DNA from: Pseudomonas haemolytica
GTDB lineage: Bacteria; Pseudomonadota; Gammaproteobacteria; Pseudomonadales; Pseudomonadaceae
Direction: 5' to 3'
Assembly (NCBI RefSeq): GCF_009659625.1
Contig: NZ_VOIW01000004.1
Location: 248,001 to 312,000 of the forward strand
DNA: 64,000 bases
A model generated the notes under the pieces. That model made no database searches and was not told where the DNA came from. It saw only the letters and a program-made list of their open reading frames with translations. Positions 42,304-51,589 of the stretch are shown here, one piece after another. Positions within the stretch are counted from its first letter, which is position 1. Each line of letters starts with the position of its first letter. The translations under genes and the position numbers were made by a program.

Positions 42304-42822
42304 TTAACGGGGTGGCAACCGTTGCAGGCGCTCAAGAATATCGAGCACCACCATTCGCGGTGGCCGCTCATCGGTTTCCACCACCAGATCGGCAATTTCC
42401 CGATACAGCGGATCGCGCAGCGCCAGCAGGTCCCGCAAGGTTTTCGCCGGGTCGGCGGTACGCAGCAACGGACGATTGCGATCACGGGCGGTGCGACCCA
42501 CCTGCTGTTCGACCGACGCGTGCAAATACACCACCCGACCGCCGGCATGCAGCGCCCGACGGTTCTCATCGCGCATCACTGCACCGCCGCCGGTGGCCAA
42601 AACCACGCCATCGCAACCGCACAGCTCGGCTATCATCGCCTGCTCGCGGTCGCGAAAACCCAGCTCGCCTTCCTTATCGAAGATCCATGGGATATTGGCA
42701 CCCGTGCGCAATTCAATTTCCTTATCGGAGTCTTTGAATGGCAGGCGCAGCTCTTTGGCCAGCAAACGGCCGATGGTGCTTTTTCCAGCCCCCATCGGTC
42801 CTACAAGAATCAAATTTCGCAC
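42304..42822 (-). CDS. aroK: Shikimate kinase
   Basis: A 172-residue P-loop kinase. The Walker [10 protein letters not shown] (residues 8-16) and the shikimate-binding DSDKEIE and GFRDREQ are present, with [10 protein letters not shown] as the third motif. It phosphorylates shikimate at the 3-OH. It follows pilQ by only 4 bases, so the pilMNOPQ and aro genes are one transcription unit, as in many gammaproteobacteria. Confidence 0.97.
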   Translation of the reverse strand: MRNLILVGPMGAGKSTIGRLLAKELRLPFKDSDKEIELRTGANIPWIFDKEGELGFRDREQAMIAELCGCDGVVLATGGGAVMRDENRRALHAGGRVVYLHASVEQQVGRTARDRNRPLLRTADPAKTLRDLLALRDPLYREIADLVVETDERPPRMVVLDILERLQRLPPR

Positions 42823-42826
42823 AGAA

Positions 42827-44209
42827 TCAACGACTCACAGCAATCGCCTGGTTATTCATAATACGCGGAGTCAGGAATACCAGCAGCTCGGATTTTTTCT
42901 CCGCCAGCACATCGCGCCGGAAAAGGCGGCCAAGATACGGCACATCGCCCAAAAATGGCACTTTATCTACCACTTTGCTTTGGGTGTTGGAGAAAACCCC
43001 ACCAATGACGATGGTCTCGCCATCCCGGACCAGCACCTTGGCGTTGACCTCGTTTTTCTTGATCGGCGGCACATCATTGAGCCTGTTCAGATAGTCGGGC
43101 TCATCCTTGGTCACCTTGACCGCCATGATCACATGGTCATCGGGGGTGATTTGCGGCGTGACCTCCAACGACAGCGAAGCCTCTTTGAACGACACCGAGG
43201 TAGCGCCCTGAGAGGTGGATTCCTGATAGGGAATCTCGGTGCCCTTGAGGATGCGTGCGGTCTCCTTGTCGGAAGTAACCACCTTGGGCTGCGAGACGAT
43301 TTCGCCATTGCCGGTTTTTTCCATGGCGGTCAGCTCAAGATCCAGCAGCAGGTTATCAGTGATGTAGGCAATACCCAGGCCTGACGTGCCGGCCAGCGAA
43401 CCCAAGTCGACAAAGGGTGAACTGGGCGGGTTTTCCGGTGGCTCGGCGCCGTCCGCCAGGGGCTTGGAAATACCTCCGGCGCCCCAGTTGCCACGATTGA
43501 GCCGCCCACCCCAGCGCACGCCCAGGCTTTTGTCGTAGTCGACATTGGCCTCGACAATACGCGCCTCGATCATTACCTGGCGTACGGGGATATCCAATTG
43601 CGCCACGATTCGCCGCAGCTCTTCCAGCCGCTCGCCGGTCTGGTAGGCGATGATGTTATTGGTGCGGTCATCCACTGCCACCGAGCCGCGCTCATCCGTG
43701 GCGCCCTCAAAGCCGGTCACCGACTGAAACAGCTTGGCCAGGTCCGCCGCCTTGGCGTAATTGACCTGCAATAACTCCCGACGCAACGGTGCCAGCTCAG
43801 CCATCTGCTTGCGCGACTCCAGCGCCAGCAGTTCGCGAGCGGCCAGTTCATCGGCGGGCGCCACCAGCAACACGCCACCCTTGACCCGCTTGTCGAGGCC
43901 CTTGGTTTGCATTACCAGGTCCAGCGCCTGGTCCCAGGGCACATCCTTGAGCCTCAGGGTTATCGAGCCCTGGACCTCGTCGCTGGTCACCAGGTTGAGC
44001 CCGGCCACATCGGCGATTTGCTGCAGTACCGCCCGCAGGTCAATGTCCTGGAAATTGAGGGTCAGTCTGTCCCCTGCATAGCTGGCCGGTGATGCACTGT
44101 CGGGCGGCGGCAGGTGGATCAGGTCCAGGCGATTGGGCACAGCAGCAGCCATCGGTGCCGTGAACGCTATCCATAGCGCCACACCGAAGGACGAGAAAGT
44201 CCTTTTCAT
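42827..44209 (-). CDS. pilQ: PilQ/HofQ-like secretin without AMIN domains
   Basis: A 460-residue outer-membrane secretin. A signal peptide (ending APMAAAV) is followed by a short N0/STN domain ([18 protein letters not shown]), an N1 domain ([15 protein letters not shown] with [15 protein letters not shown]) and the complete secretin C-domain ([11 protein letters not shown] through [15 protein letters not shown]). The P. aeruginosa PilQ is over 700 residues with two N-terminal AMIN domains; these are absent here, giving a HofQ-sized secretin. It would form the outer-membrane gate for pilus passage or DNA uptake. Confidence 0.9.
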   Translation of the reverse strand: MKRTFSSFGVALWIAFTAPMAAAVPNRLDLIHLPPPDSASPASYAGDRLTLNFQDIDLRAVLQQIADVAGLNLVTSDEVQGSITLRLKDVPWDQALDLVMQTKGLDKRVKGGVLLVAPADELAARELLALESRKQMAELAPLRRELLQVNYAKAADLAKLFQSVTGFEGATDERGSVAVDDRTNNIIAYQTGERLEELRRIVAQLDIPVRQVMIEARIVEANVDYDKSLGVRWGGRLNRGNWGAGGISKPLADGAEPPENPPSSPFVDLGSLAGTSGLGIAYITDNLLLDLELTAMEKTGNGEIVSQPKVVTSDKETARILKGTEIPYQESTSQGATSVSFKEASLSLEVTPQITPDDHVIMAVKVTKDEPDYLNRLNDVPPIKKNEVNAKVLVRDGETIVIGGVFSNTQSKVVDKVPFLGDVPYLGRLFRRDVLAEKKSELLVFLTPRIMNNQAIAVSR

Positions 44210-44221
44210 TGTTTGATTCCG

Positions 44222-45208
44222 TTATGAGTTGACGTTCAAAACAAGGGTTCGCGGGCGTTCCAACCATGCACCCTGCTCATCGGGGAACAGCTCGACCAGT
44301 TCGATATACCCGTCTTGAATGGCCGTGACCTGGCCATGGTCCGGCCCCAGGTAATCACCCACCGCCAGCCGATGCACCCGTGATCCCGCACGCAGCAAGG
44401 CGAAAGCCTGCACGCCACGGAACAGCGTGCCGACCATTACGAACTGATCGATGGCCATGCCCTCCAGCAGTCCCCGTGGCCGGGTGAGATCGGGCGCAAG
44501 GCCCGGTCGACCGGGCACGCGGGCTACCTGCAAGGCGAGCGGTTGGAACGGATCGCGCAGGGACGACGGTTCGTAGCCAAATGGTTCGTAGCCAAGTTGC
44601 GGGCCGGGCTCAAGCGCCTGGAGGGCCTTGCCGCTTGGCATGGTGCTTCGATAGGTCTTGGCCAGCATGTCGAGACGCATCAGGGCACCTTCAGGGCGAA
44701 GCGCAACATCCTGCACCGTGATAACCCGCAGCAACCCACCCAAGGCGCCGACGAACGTCGCCAGATCGTGATAGGCCCCGGTGGCGCCTATCTGCATAGG
44801 TTGCTCGATATAGAGCTGTCGAGGCGCCTCATCCAGCACCGTGATGCCCTCGACCCACACGCCATTGGCAACCGCCAGACGGGCGATGTCTTCGAGCAAG
44901 GCAGGCACTTCGGACTCGCCGGGTAACGATTGCAGCAGACCCGCAACCTTGCCCTCCATCACCCTGAGCTGATCGGTGCGCGCCTCAAGGCTGGCGGCCA
45001 ACCCGGTTTTTTCTGCTAGCTGCTGTTGCAGTGCCTGTTCCTGCACAACAACCCCATGCAACCGCTCCCGCGACGGCCCCAGGTGCAAAACCTCTCCCAC
45101 CAACAGCACCAGTCCGGCCAGCGCACAACCGAGCAGGACCCTGCCCGGCAAGGGCCATTTAGCTGCGTTGTGGGAAAGCGTGGAGAAATCGAGCCTGGGC
45201 AGGCTCAT
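44222..45208 (-). CDS. Fused PilO-PilP assembly-platform protein
   Basis: A 328-residue protein combining two usually separate components. Residues 1 to about 200 are PilO-like: a membrane helix at about 22-42, a coiled coil at 55-95, and a ferredoxin-like domain with LEDIARLAVANGVWVEG. Residues 216-328 are PilP-like, starting SLRDPFQP and ending in the beta-sandwich (VGDYLGPDHGQVTAI, YIELVELFPDE). The PilP half has no lipobox and is tethered by the PilO helix. The linker has the tandem GYEPFGYEPS at 206-215. PilO and PilP normally form a periplasmic complex with PilN that links PilM to PilQ. Confidence 0.82.
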   Translation of the reverse strand: MSLPRLDFSTLSHNAAKWPLPGRVLLGCALAGLVLLVGEVLHLGPSRERLHGVVVQEQALQQQLAEKTGLAASLEARTDQLRVMEGKVAGLLQSLPGESEVPALLEDIARLAVANGVWVEGITVLDEAPRQLYIEQPMQIGATGAYHDLATFVGALGGLLRVITVQDVALRPEGALMRLDMLAKTYRSTMPSGKALQALEPGPQLGYEPFGYEPSSLRDPFQPLALQVARVPGRPGLAPDLTRPRGLLEGMAIDQFVMVGTLFRGVQAFALLRAGSRVHRLAVGDYLGPDHGQVTAIQDGYIELVELFPDEQGAWLERPRTLVLNVNS

Positions 45209-45756
45209 GGTTGCGCCTCGCTGGTTTCCCCCTGGCGTACCATCAGCTGGAATTCATTATCCCCGCGCTCACCCTCTGCCCGAACGCGCTGCAACCGAGT
45301 CGCGTGGCCGCCCTGCGACGCCTCCAGCCGACGCATCAACCGGGCGATATCCTGGTTGCTTTCAGCACTGCCGCGGATGCTGATCGTGTCGCCGTTTGCC
45401 ACCACTTCATGCAGATGGACGCCCTCGGGCACCGAGCGAGCCAACTGATCGAACAACCGGGTGCCGGAAGAGCGGGCATCGTGCAGGTCCTGCACAACCT
45501 TCATGCGTTCAGCCAATTGCTGGCTTCGCTCCTGCAAGTCGTCGATGGTCCTGATCCGTGAATCCTGGGCGGCGACGTTCTCACCCAGGCGAGTATTGCG
45601 CGTCACCTGCCGGTCTATCGCCTGGTCGATCACTTGATCAGCCAGCCACACCGCCGCGAGCGCAAGGCAGGCAAAGGCCAATAACAGCATCAGGAAATAC
45701 TTGCGCCTGCGCTCAGCCAGCGCCTGGCGCCAAGGCAAAAGATTGATTCGTGTCAT
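45205..45756 (-). CDS. pilN: PilN-like pilus assembly protein
   Basis: A 183-residue bitopic inner-membrane protein. It begins TRINLLPWRQALAERRRK, the conserved cytoplasmic INLLPW segment that docks into PilM, followed by one membrane helix (about 21-40), a coiled coil and a ferredoxin-like periplasmic domain. ATG 45756 overlaps the pilM stop by ATGA, and its own stop overlaps the PilO-P start. Preservation of the PilM-binding motif suggests that the shortened PilM still interacts. Confidence 0.9.
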   Translation of the reverse strand: MTRINLLPWRQALAERRRKYFLMLLLAFACLALAAVWLADQVIDQAIDRQVTRNTRLGENVAAQDSRIRTIDDLQERSQQLAERMKVVQDLHDARSSGTRLFDQLARSVPEGVHLHEVVANGDTISIRGSAESNQDIARLMRRLEASQGGHATRLQRVRAEGERGDNEFQLMVRQGETSEAQP

Positions 45757-46409
45757 CCAGCGAAACTCCTCAGGGCCAACCCGCAAGCCACTCCCATCCC
45801 TTGGGCATCCGCGGCCCATTGTGCGCCATCGACTCGATGACCTGGCGTGAAGCTGGCAAAATCCTGACGGCAAGCGCGCTCCAATGCAAACCCTTCGACA
45901 TCTACCACCCTCGGCACCAGCCCCGCCAGGGCCAAAACCGCCTCCCGTGCTTCGACCTGCTCGCGCAGGCAAGCTGCCAACATCACACTGACCCATTGCG
46001 GGCCATGGGTCGATGGACCCTGGACCTGAAAGTCGATGGCCACCTCATCCAATGGATAAGGAATGAACTGGTCGGCTTCCATCTGGATCTTCCAGGCCAT
46101 TTCTTCGTCGCTGAGGCCCGCGTCCATTTCGATCAACCGCGTAATCACCGAAGGGCCTGCCACGGCCACGGCGGCGTGCCTGGCTGAAGTGCCCAGGCGG
46201 GATAATGCCTGTTGCAATGCTCGCCCCACGCCTTCGAGATCCAACAAGGTGCCATCGACTACGGCTTGGGGTGGCAGTGCCTGGGTGACGTACCCCTGGA
46301 CGCTGAAACCGCCCGATGAACGGCCCAGCTCAATCAGCTTGATGCTGCTGTCATTGATGTCGACGCCCAGGACGGTGTCGACTTTTCGCCTGAAAAATCC
46401 CTTTCCCAT
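45753..46409 (-). CDS. pilM: Shortened PilM-like actin-fold protein
   Basis: A 218-residue PilM homologue, against about 354 in P. aeruginosa. The N-terminal half is normal (VLGVDINDSSIKLIEL, then ADQFIPYPLDEVAIDF and VVDVEGFALERA to residue 179). It passes directly to a short tail ending in the typical CGLALRSF. The middle segment that normally carries the second phosphate and adenosine motifs (VVDIGA and LAGG types) is missing, in frame. ATG 46409 has GGGGAG upstream. PilM binds the N-terminus of PilN in the cytoplasm; ATP binding is doubtful here. E. coli HofM is similarly reduced. Confidence 0.85.
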   Translation of the reverse strand: MGKGFFRRKVDTVLGVDINDSSIKLIELGRSSGGFSVQGYVTQALPPQAVVDGTLLDLEGVGRALQQALSRLGTSARHAAVAVAGPSVITRLIEMDAGLSDEEMAWKIQMEADQFIPYPLDEVAIDFQVQGPSTHGPQWVSVMLAACLREQVEAREAVLALAGLVPRVVDVEGFALERACRQDFASFTPGHRVDGAQWAADAQGMGVACGLALRSFAG

Positions 46410-46639
46410 AAAACTCCCCAAAACTTTCCCTGTCATACCGGCTGCCATATCGCCTGATTGCTGCCAGGCACCCTGCATTCGGTCGGCTTGTTCACGGCAG
46501 GCGAATGACGCCCCAAGCCGAAAAATGCTTTAATGCCCAGCGTTTTTTCCCGCTTTTTATCTGCTGCCCGGGTCGATCCATCGTTTGCCATGCATGCCCC
46601 GACGCGTAACTCATTCTTTTCTCTGGAAATCCAAAAGCC

Positions 46640-49105
46640 TTGATTCGTCTGCTGAAGTTTTTCGGGTACTCCATTGTCGCCATCGTCTGCGGGCTGCTGC
46701 TCGTACTCAGCGGGGCCTACCTCTACCTTAGTCCGGGTTTGCCCTCCGTAGAGGCACTCAGAAGTATCCAGTTGCAGATTCCTTTGCGGGTCTACAGCAG
46801 CGATGAAAAACTGATCGCGGAGTTCGGCGAAATGCGCCGCACACCGATTCGTTTCGCAGACATTCCACCCAACTTCATCAGCGCATTGCTGTCGGCCGAA
46901 GACGACAATTTCGCCAACCACTACGGCGTCGACCCCAGCAGCCTGGTGCGTGCGGCCACACAGTTGGTAAAAAGCGGACACATTCAATCCGGCGGCAGCA
47001 CCATCACCATGCAGGTGGCGAAGAACTTCTTCCTCACCAGCGAGCGCAGTTTTTCCCGTAAAGCCACTGAGATCCTGCTGGCGCTGCAGATCGAACGCCA
47101 GCTGACCAAGGACGAAATCCTTGAGCTGTACGTCAACAAGATCTACCTGGGCAACCGCGCCTACGGCATCGAGGCCGCTTCCCAGGTCTACTATGGCAAG
47201 TCGATCCGTGACGCCAGCCTGGCGCAGATGGCCATGATTGCCGGCCTGCCCAAGGCGCCGTCGCGTTTCAACCCACTGGCCAACCCGGCGCGCAGTAAAG
47301 AACGGCGCGACTGGATCCTGGGGCGCATGTACAAGCTGGGCAAGATCGATCAAGCCGCTTACGAAAGCGCCGTGGCCGAACCGCTGAACGCCAGCTACCA
47401 CGTGCCAACGCCGGAGGTGAATGCACCGTACATCGCCGAAATGGCCCGCGCCGAGATGGTCGGCCGTTATGGCAGCGAGGCCTACACCGAAGGCTTCCGC
47501 GTGACCACCACGGTTCCGAGCAACTTGCAGGAAATTGCCAACCACTCGGTACACGAAGGCCTGATCACCTATGACCAGCGTCACGGCTATCGCGGCCCCG
47601 AATCGCGCCTGCCGGGCAAGACCCTGAGCGCCTGGACCACTGAATTGGGCAAGCAGCGCTCGATCAGCGGCCTGGAGCCGGCCATCGTCACCCAGGTGAT
47701 GAAAGACGGCATCCAGATACTGACCCGCACCGGCGAAGCCCATGTGGCGTGGGACAGCATGAAATGGGCGCGCCCATTCCTGAACACCAACAGCATGGGG
47801 CCGATGCCCAAGCAGCCATCCGACGTGGCCCAGGTGGGTGACTTGATCCGCGTACAACGCCAGAAGGATGACAGCCTTAAATTCAGCCAAGTGCCAGTCG
47901 CACAGGGCGCCCTGGTGTCGCTGGACCCGCAGAACGGTGCGATCCGTGCGCTGGTCGGCGGCTTTGCCTTCGAGCAGAGCAATTACAACCGCGCTACCCA
48001 AGCCAAGCGCCAGCCAGGCTCGAGCTTCAAGCCGTTCGTCTACAGTGCCGCGCTGGACAACGGCTACACCGCCGCCAGCCTGGTCAACGACGCGCCGATC
48101 GTGTTCGTTGATGAGTACCTGGACAAGGTCTGGCGCCCGAAAAACGACACCAATACCTTCCTTGGCCCGATCCGCGTCCGCGAGGCGCTATACAAATCGC
48201 GCAACCTGGTCTCGATCCGCCTGCTACAGGCAATGGGCGTGGGCAAGACCATCGACTACATGACACGCTTTGGCTTCGCCAAGTCGGACCTGCCGCCGAA
48301 CCTGTCCCTGGCCCTGGGTACCGCAACACTCACGCCAATGGAAATCGCCACCGGTTGGAGCACCTTTGCCAACGGCGGCTACAAGATCACGCCGTACCTG
48401 ATCGACAAGATCGAAAGCCGCAATGGCGACACCCTGTTCACCGCCAACCCGCCACGGGTACCCGGCGATGTGGTCAATGGCGTGGCGGCAACCGACGGTC
48501 TCGCGGCCCCGGCCAACGGCGGCATCACCATTGAGCCGGCGCCAGGCACCGCGCCGGCGGCAAACGCCCCCGGAACGACCGAACCCCAAGCCCCTGCAGT
48601 TGCCGAGCGTATTGTGGATGGCCGTACCACTTATATCCTCAACAGCATCCTGCAAGACGTCATCAAGAAGGGCACCGGCCGCCGCGCCCTGGCCCTGGGC
48701 CGCGCCGATATCGCCGGCAAGACCGGTACCACCAACGAATCCAAGGACGCCTGGTTCTCCGGTTATAACGGCGACTACGTGACCACCGTGTGGACCGGCT
48801 ACGACCAGCCGGAAAGCCTGGGCCGCCGCGAGTTTGGTGGCACGGTCTCGCTGCCAATCTGGATAAGCTATATGGGCGCAGCGTTGAAGGACAAGCCACT
48901 GCACACCCAGCCGGAACCGGAAGGCATCCTCAGCCTGCGCATCGACCCGGTCAGTGGCCGTGCCGCCTCGCCGAGCACGCCGAACGCGTACTTCGAGTTG
49001 TTCAAGAGTGAAGACACGCCGCCGTCGGTCAATGAGCTGGGCAATGGCGTTGCACCGGGTAGCCCGCTGCCGGCGGATGAAGGCGCACCGATCGATTTGT
49101 TCTGA
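46640..49105 (+). CDS. mrcA: Penicillin-binding protein 1A
   Basis: An 821-residue bifunctional peptidoglycan synthase. An N-terminal membrane anchor (GYSIVAIVCGLLLVLSGAYLYL) is followed by the GT51 glycosyltransferase domain (ALLSAEDDNFANHYGVD, GGSTITMQVAKNF), an OB-like insert, and the transpeptidase with nucleophile Ser461 in GSSFKPF and KTGTT near residue 694. The start is TTG 46640, giving a start of the usual PBP1A type (IRLLKFFGY). The gene is divergent from pilM, an arrangement conserved in pseudomonads. A REPIN and a terminator hairpin follow. Confidence 0.95.
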   Translation: MIRLLKFFGYSIVAIVCGLLLVLSGAYLYLSPGLPSVEALRSIQLQIPLRVYSSDEKLIAEFGEMRRTPIRFADIPPNFISALLSAEDDNFANHYGVDPSSLVRAATQLVKSGHIQSGGSTITMQVAKNFFLTSERSFSRKATEILLALQIERQLTKDEILELYVNKIYLGNRAYGIEAASQVYYGKSIRDASLAQMAMIAGLPKAPSRFNPLANPARSKERRDWILGRMYKLGKIDQAAYESAVAEPLNASYHVPTPEVNAPYIAEMARAEMVGRYGSEAYTEGFRVTTTVPSNLQEIANHSVHEGLITYDQRHGYRGPESRLPGKTLSAWTTELGKQRSISGLEPAIVTQVMKDGIQILTRTGEAHVAWDSMKWARPFLNTNSMGPMPKQPSDVAQVGDLIRVQRQKDDSLKFSQVPVAQGALVSLDPQNGAIRALVGGFAFEQSNYNRATQAKRQPGSSFKPFVYSAALDNGYTAASLVNDAPIVFVDEYLDKVWRPKNDTNTFLGPIRVREALYKSRNLVSIRLLQAMGVGKTIDYMTRFGFAKSDLPPNLSLALGTATLTPMEIATGWSTFANGGYKITPYLIDKIESRNGDTLFTANPPRVPGDVVNGVAATDGLAAPANGGITIEPAPGTAPAANAPGTTEPQAPAVAERIVDGRTTYILNSILQDVIKKGTGRRALALGRADIAGKTGTTNESKDAWFSGYNGDYVTTVWTGYDQPESLGRREFGGTVSLPIWISYMGAALKDKPLHTQPEPEGILSLRIDPVSGRAASPSTPNAYFELFKSEDTPPSVNELGNGVAPGSPLPADEGAPIDLF

Positions 49106-49134
49106 CCCAATCTCAGACGCGACATAAATCCAGA

Positions 49135-49224
49135 TGTGGGAGGGGGCTTGCCCCCGATAGCGGTGTATCAGTCACCAGATTCATTGACTGACAGTCCGCA
49201 ATCGGGGGCAAGCCCCCTCCCACA
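49135..49224. repeat. GI REPIN (CCCCGAT variant) after mrcA
   Basis: A REP doublet with tgtgggagggggcttgcccc arms and the inner gatagcggtg/ccgcaatc pair. It lies 30 bases after the mrcA stop and just before an intrinsic terminator. Confidence 0.9.
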
Positions 49225-49263
49225 TTTTGGTCTTCACAGACCTCAAGTGAATCGCAAGCCACA

Positions 49264-49297
49264 AAAAAGCCCCGACTCATCCGAGCCGGGGCTTTTT
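49264..49297. terminator. Bidirectional intrinsic terminator between mrcA and maeB
   Basis: The stem aaaagccccg/cggggctttt with a 12-base loop is flanked by A- and T-runs, so it can terminate in both directions. It sits between convergent mrcA and maeB. Confidence 0.85.
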
Positions 49298-49316
49298 GTT
49301 GGTGCGCTACAACGGC

Positions 49317-50585
49317 TTAGCCGTTGAACACATCATCCACGCTCTGCAGCGGGTAGTGCTTCGGATACGGCAGGGTTGCCACACCGGTCTCGATGGCGGC
49401 CTTGGCCACGGCATCGGAGATCAGGGTGATCAGGCGCTTATCCATTGGCTTCGGAATGATGTACTCACGACCGAATTCCAGCTTGGCGCCACCGTAGGCG
49501 TCGCATACATCCTGAGGAACAGGCAGCTTGGCCAGTTCACGCAGGGCGTTGGCGGCGGCCACTTTCATTTCTTCGTTGATGCGCTTGGCGCGAACGTCCA
49601 GGGCACCACGGAAGATGAACGGGAAGCCCAGTACGTTGTTGACCTGGTTCGGGTAGTCCGAACGGCCGGTGGCCATGATCACATCGCTGCGGGTGGCGTG
49701 AGCCAGTTCCGGCGAGATTTCCGGGTCAGGGTTGGAGCAGGCGAATACGATCGGATTCGGCGCCATGGACTTCAGGCCTTCGGCGCTCAGCAGGTTCGGG
49801 CCAGACAGGCCGACGAACACGTCGGCACCGTCGAGGGCGTCAGCCAGGGTGCGCTTGGACGACGGATGGGCAAACATCGCCTTGTACTGGTTCAGGTCGG
49901 TACGCTCGGACTGGATCACGCCCTTGCTGTCGACCATGTAGATGTTTTCCAGCTTGGCGCCCATGCTGATGATCAGCTTCATGCAGGAAATAGCCGCAGC
50001 GCCAGCGCCCAGGCAGACGATCTTCGCCTCACCCAAGGTTTTGCCAGCGATTTCCAGAGCGTTGATCATGCCGGCCGCGGTAACGATCGCGGTGCCGTGC
50101 TGGTCATCGTGGAATACCGGAATGTCGCACTGTTCGATCAGGGCCTTTTCGATCTCGAAGCACTCAGGTGCCTTGATGTCTTCCAGGTTGATGCCACCGA
50201 AGGTGATGGAAATGCGCTTGACCGTGTCGATGAAAGCCTGCGGGCTTTCGGAATCGACTTCGATGTCGAAAACGTCGATGCCGGCAAAGCGCTTGAACAG
50301 CACGCCCTTACCTTCCATGACTGGCTTGGAAGCCAACGGGCCGAGGTTACCCAGGCCAAGGATCGCGGTGCCATCGGAAATCACTGCAACCAGGTTGCCT
50401 TTGCCGGTGTACTTGTACGCCAGCTCTGGGTCACGGGCGATTTCACGTACGGGCTCGGCAACACCAGGGCTGTAGGCCAGCGACAGGTCGCGAGCGGTGG
50501 CAGTGGCTTTGGTGAGCTCTACACTCAGCTTTCCTGGACGAGGATGGGCATGGTATTCGAGAGCGGCAGTTTTCAAATCAGACAT
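49317..50585 (-). CDS. maeB: Malic enzyme, short form
   Basis: A 422-residue oxidative decarboxylase of malate to pyruvate. [13 protein letters not shown], the tyrosine/lysine active-site region ([14 protein letters not shown]), metal ligands in [11 protein letters not shown], and the Rossmann motif [11 protein letters not shown] are visible. It lacks the C-terminal phosphotransacetylase-like domain of the long E. coli MaeB, as is usual for Pseudomonas. NADP use is probable but not provable from what I can see. The gene is monocistronic, ending at the bidirectional terminator. Confidence 0.93.
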   Translation of the reverse strand: MSDLKTAALEYHAHPRPGKLSVELTKATATARDLSLAYSPGVAEPVREIARDPELAYKYTGKGNLVAVISDGTAILGLGNLGPLASKPVMEGKGVLFKRFAGIDVFDIEVDSESPQAFIDTVKRISITFGGINLEDIKAPECFEIEKALIEQCDIPVFHDDQHGTAIVTAAGMINALEIAGKTLGEAKIVCLGAGAAAISCMKLIISMGAKLENIYMVDSKGVIQSERTDLNQYKAMFAHPSSKRTLADALDGADVFVGLSGPNLLSAEGLKSMAPNPIVFACSNPDPEISPELAHATRSDVIMATGRSDYPNQVNNVLGFPFIFRGALDVRAKRINEEMKVAAANALRELAKLPVPQDVCDAYGGAKLEFGREYIIPKPMDKRLITLISDAVAKAAIETGVATLPYPKHYPLQSVDDVFNG

Positions 50586-50768
50586 ATCGGCATTCCGCTT
50601 TTACTGTTGGTCGACGGACCGCCGAGGATACGCGTGTCGCAAAGTCCCTACAAGACTGGGCAGTCACAGGTGTCAAGGGCCCTGGGCTACGACTTTTGGC
50701 CAAGAGCCACGGGATACAAGGGCTGCAACTGTTCACAATCGAAATAAAAAATGTCTACAATTTTTTAT

Positions 50769-51575
50769 TCAAGACGTCGATTTCAACATGCCAGGATCGG
50801 TCAATGGCAGCAGCCAGCGTGACTGGCCTTTTTTCAGGCCACCGCGGCGGGAGCGATCCTGCACCCACCCACGCGCTTCGGTAATGCGGCCTTGCAGACC
50901 CTCGAGCAGCGCCGCATCGAATCGACTGACCAGATCGGGTGCAATGCGTAATACCAATGAACCCTGCAATTCGATCCAGATTCCACCGCGATTGCGCTCG
51001 ATCTTGCTGACCCGGCCAGTGACCAGCGCAAACCCGGAGCGCTCCAGTTGCGCCACGGTTTGCACTGGCGATTGGCGCCATAGGCCGAGCCGCGCTTGGC
51101 GAGCGCTGTTTTCGGCCGCCTGCTGGCAGGCGACCAGGTCCACATTCGGCGCGACGCCCACCTGGAAACCCAGGCCCTCGGCCAGCAATTGCGCTTCCAG
51201 ATTCTCGCCGTTGGCGCCGTAGAGGTGCGCCAGGGTGCGACCGTAGTGATCCTTGCCTTCGCGCCCAGGCACCAGACCGACACGCCCACCACTGGCCTGC
51301 ACCAACGCCTGTAAACGTTGGCGAGCGGCAACGGCAAACGGCTCGTCAGTGCGGCCCTTCTTGCCGGTTTCCGGCGCATTGAGGCCGATCATGCGCACGC
51401 TGCGGCCATCCTTGAGGCGTACGGTGTCGCCGTCCACCACACGCTGCACCGAGACTTCGACCATAGATGCTGGCGCGGGGCAGAATACTTCGGCCTGGGC
51501 AGTCGCGAGCCAAATCCCAGGCACAAAAAAGGCGCCCACAAGGGACGCCTTTTTCAACAGCGGGTAAAAGCCCAT
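50769..51575 (-). CDS. Secreted SNase-like thermonuclease with extra C-terminal domain
   Basis: A 268-residue exported nuclease. A signal peptide ends near ATAQA (about residue 28). The staphylococcal-nuclease domain (about 38-168) retains the catalytic set: Asp50 in VVDGDT, Arg61 and Glu69 in RMIGLNAPE, and Arg113 in DHYGRT. A further domain of about 95 residues (FALVTGRVSKIERNRGGIWIEL and on) looks like an OB-type beta barrel. The gene starts 14 bases after rpmE, and the rpmE-type terminator lies within codons 8-17. It probably degrades extracellular or periplasmic nucleic acid. Confidence 0.85.
   Translation of the reverse strand: MGFYPLLKKASLVGAFFVPGIWLATAQAEVFCPAPASMVEVSVQRVVDGDTVRLKDGRSVRMIGLNAPETGKKGRTDEPFAVAARQRLQALVQASGGRVGLVPGREGKDHYGRTLAHLYGANGENLEAQLLAEGLGFQVGVAPNVDLVACQQAAENSARQARLGLWRQSPVQTVAQLERSGFALVTGRVSKIERNRGGIWIELQGSLVLRIAPDLVSRFDAALLEGLQGRITEARGWVQDRSRRGGLKKGQSRWLLPLTDPGMLKSTS
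51525..51554 (-). terminator. Intrinsic terminator inside the start of the nuclease gene
   Basis: A nine-base-pair perfect stem, aaaaaggcg/cgccttttt, with a further CCC/GGG pairing in the loop, is followed on the minus strand by a run of six T. It stands 35 bases after the rpmE stop codon but within codons 8-17 of the nuclease gene. Confidence 0.8.
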
Positions 51576-51589
51576 GAGGCTCTTGAACC

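Noticed and set aside
49317..50585. Malic enzyme truncated relative to E. coli MaeB
   Set aside because: The 422-residue form without the phosphotransacetylase-like domain is a normal family variant, and the gene has intact ends and a terminator.
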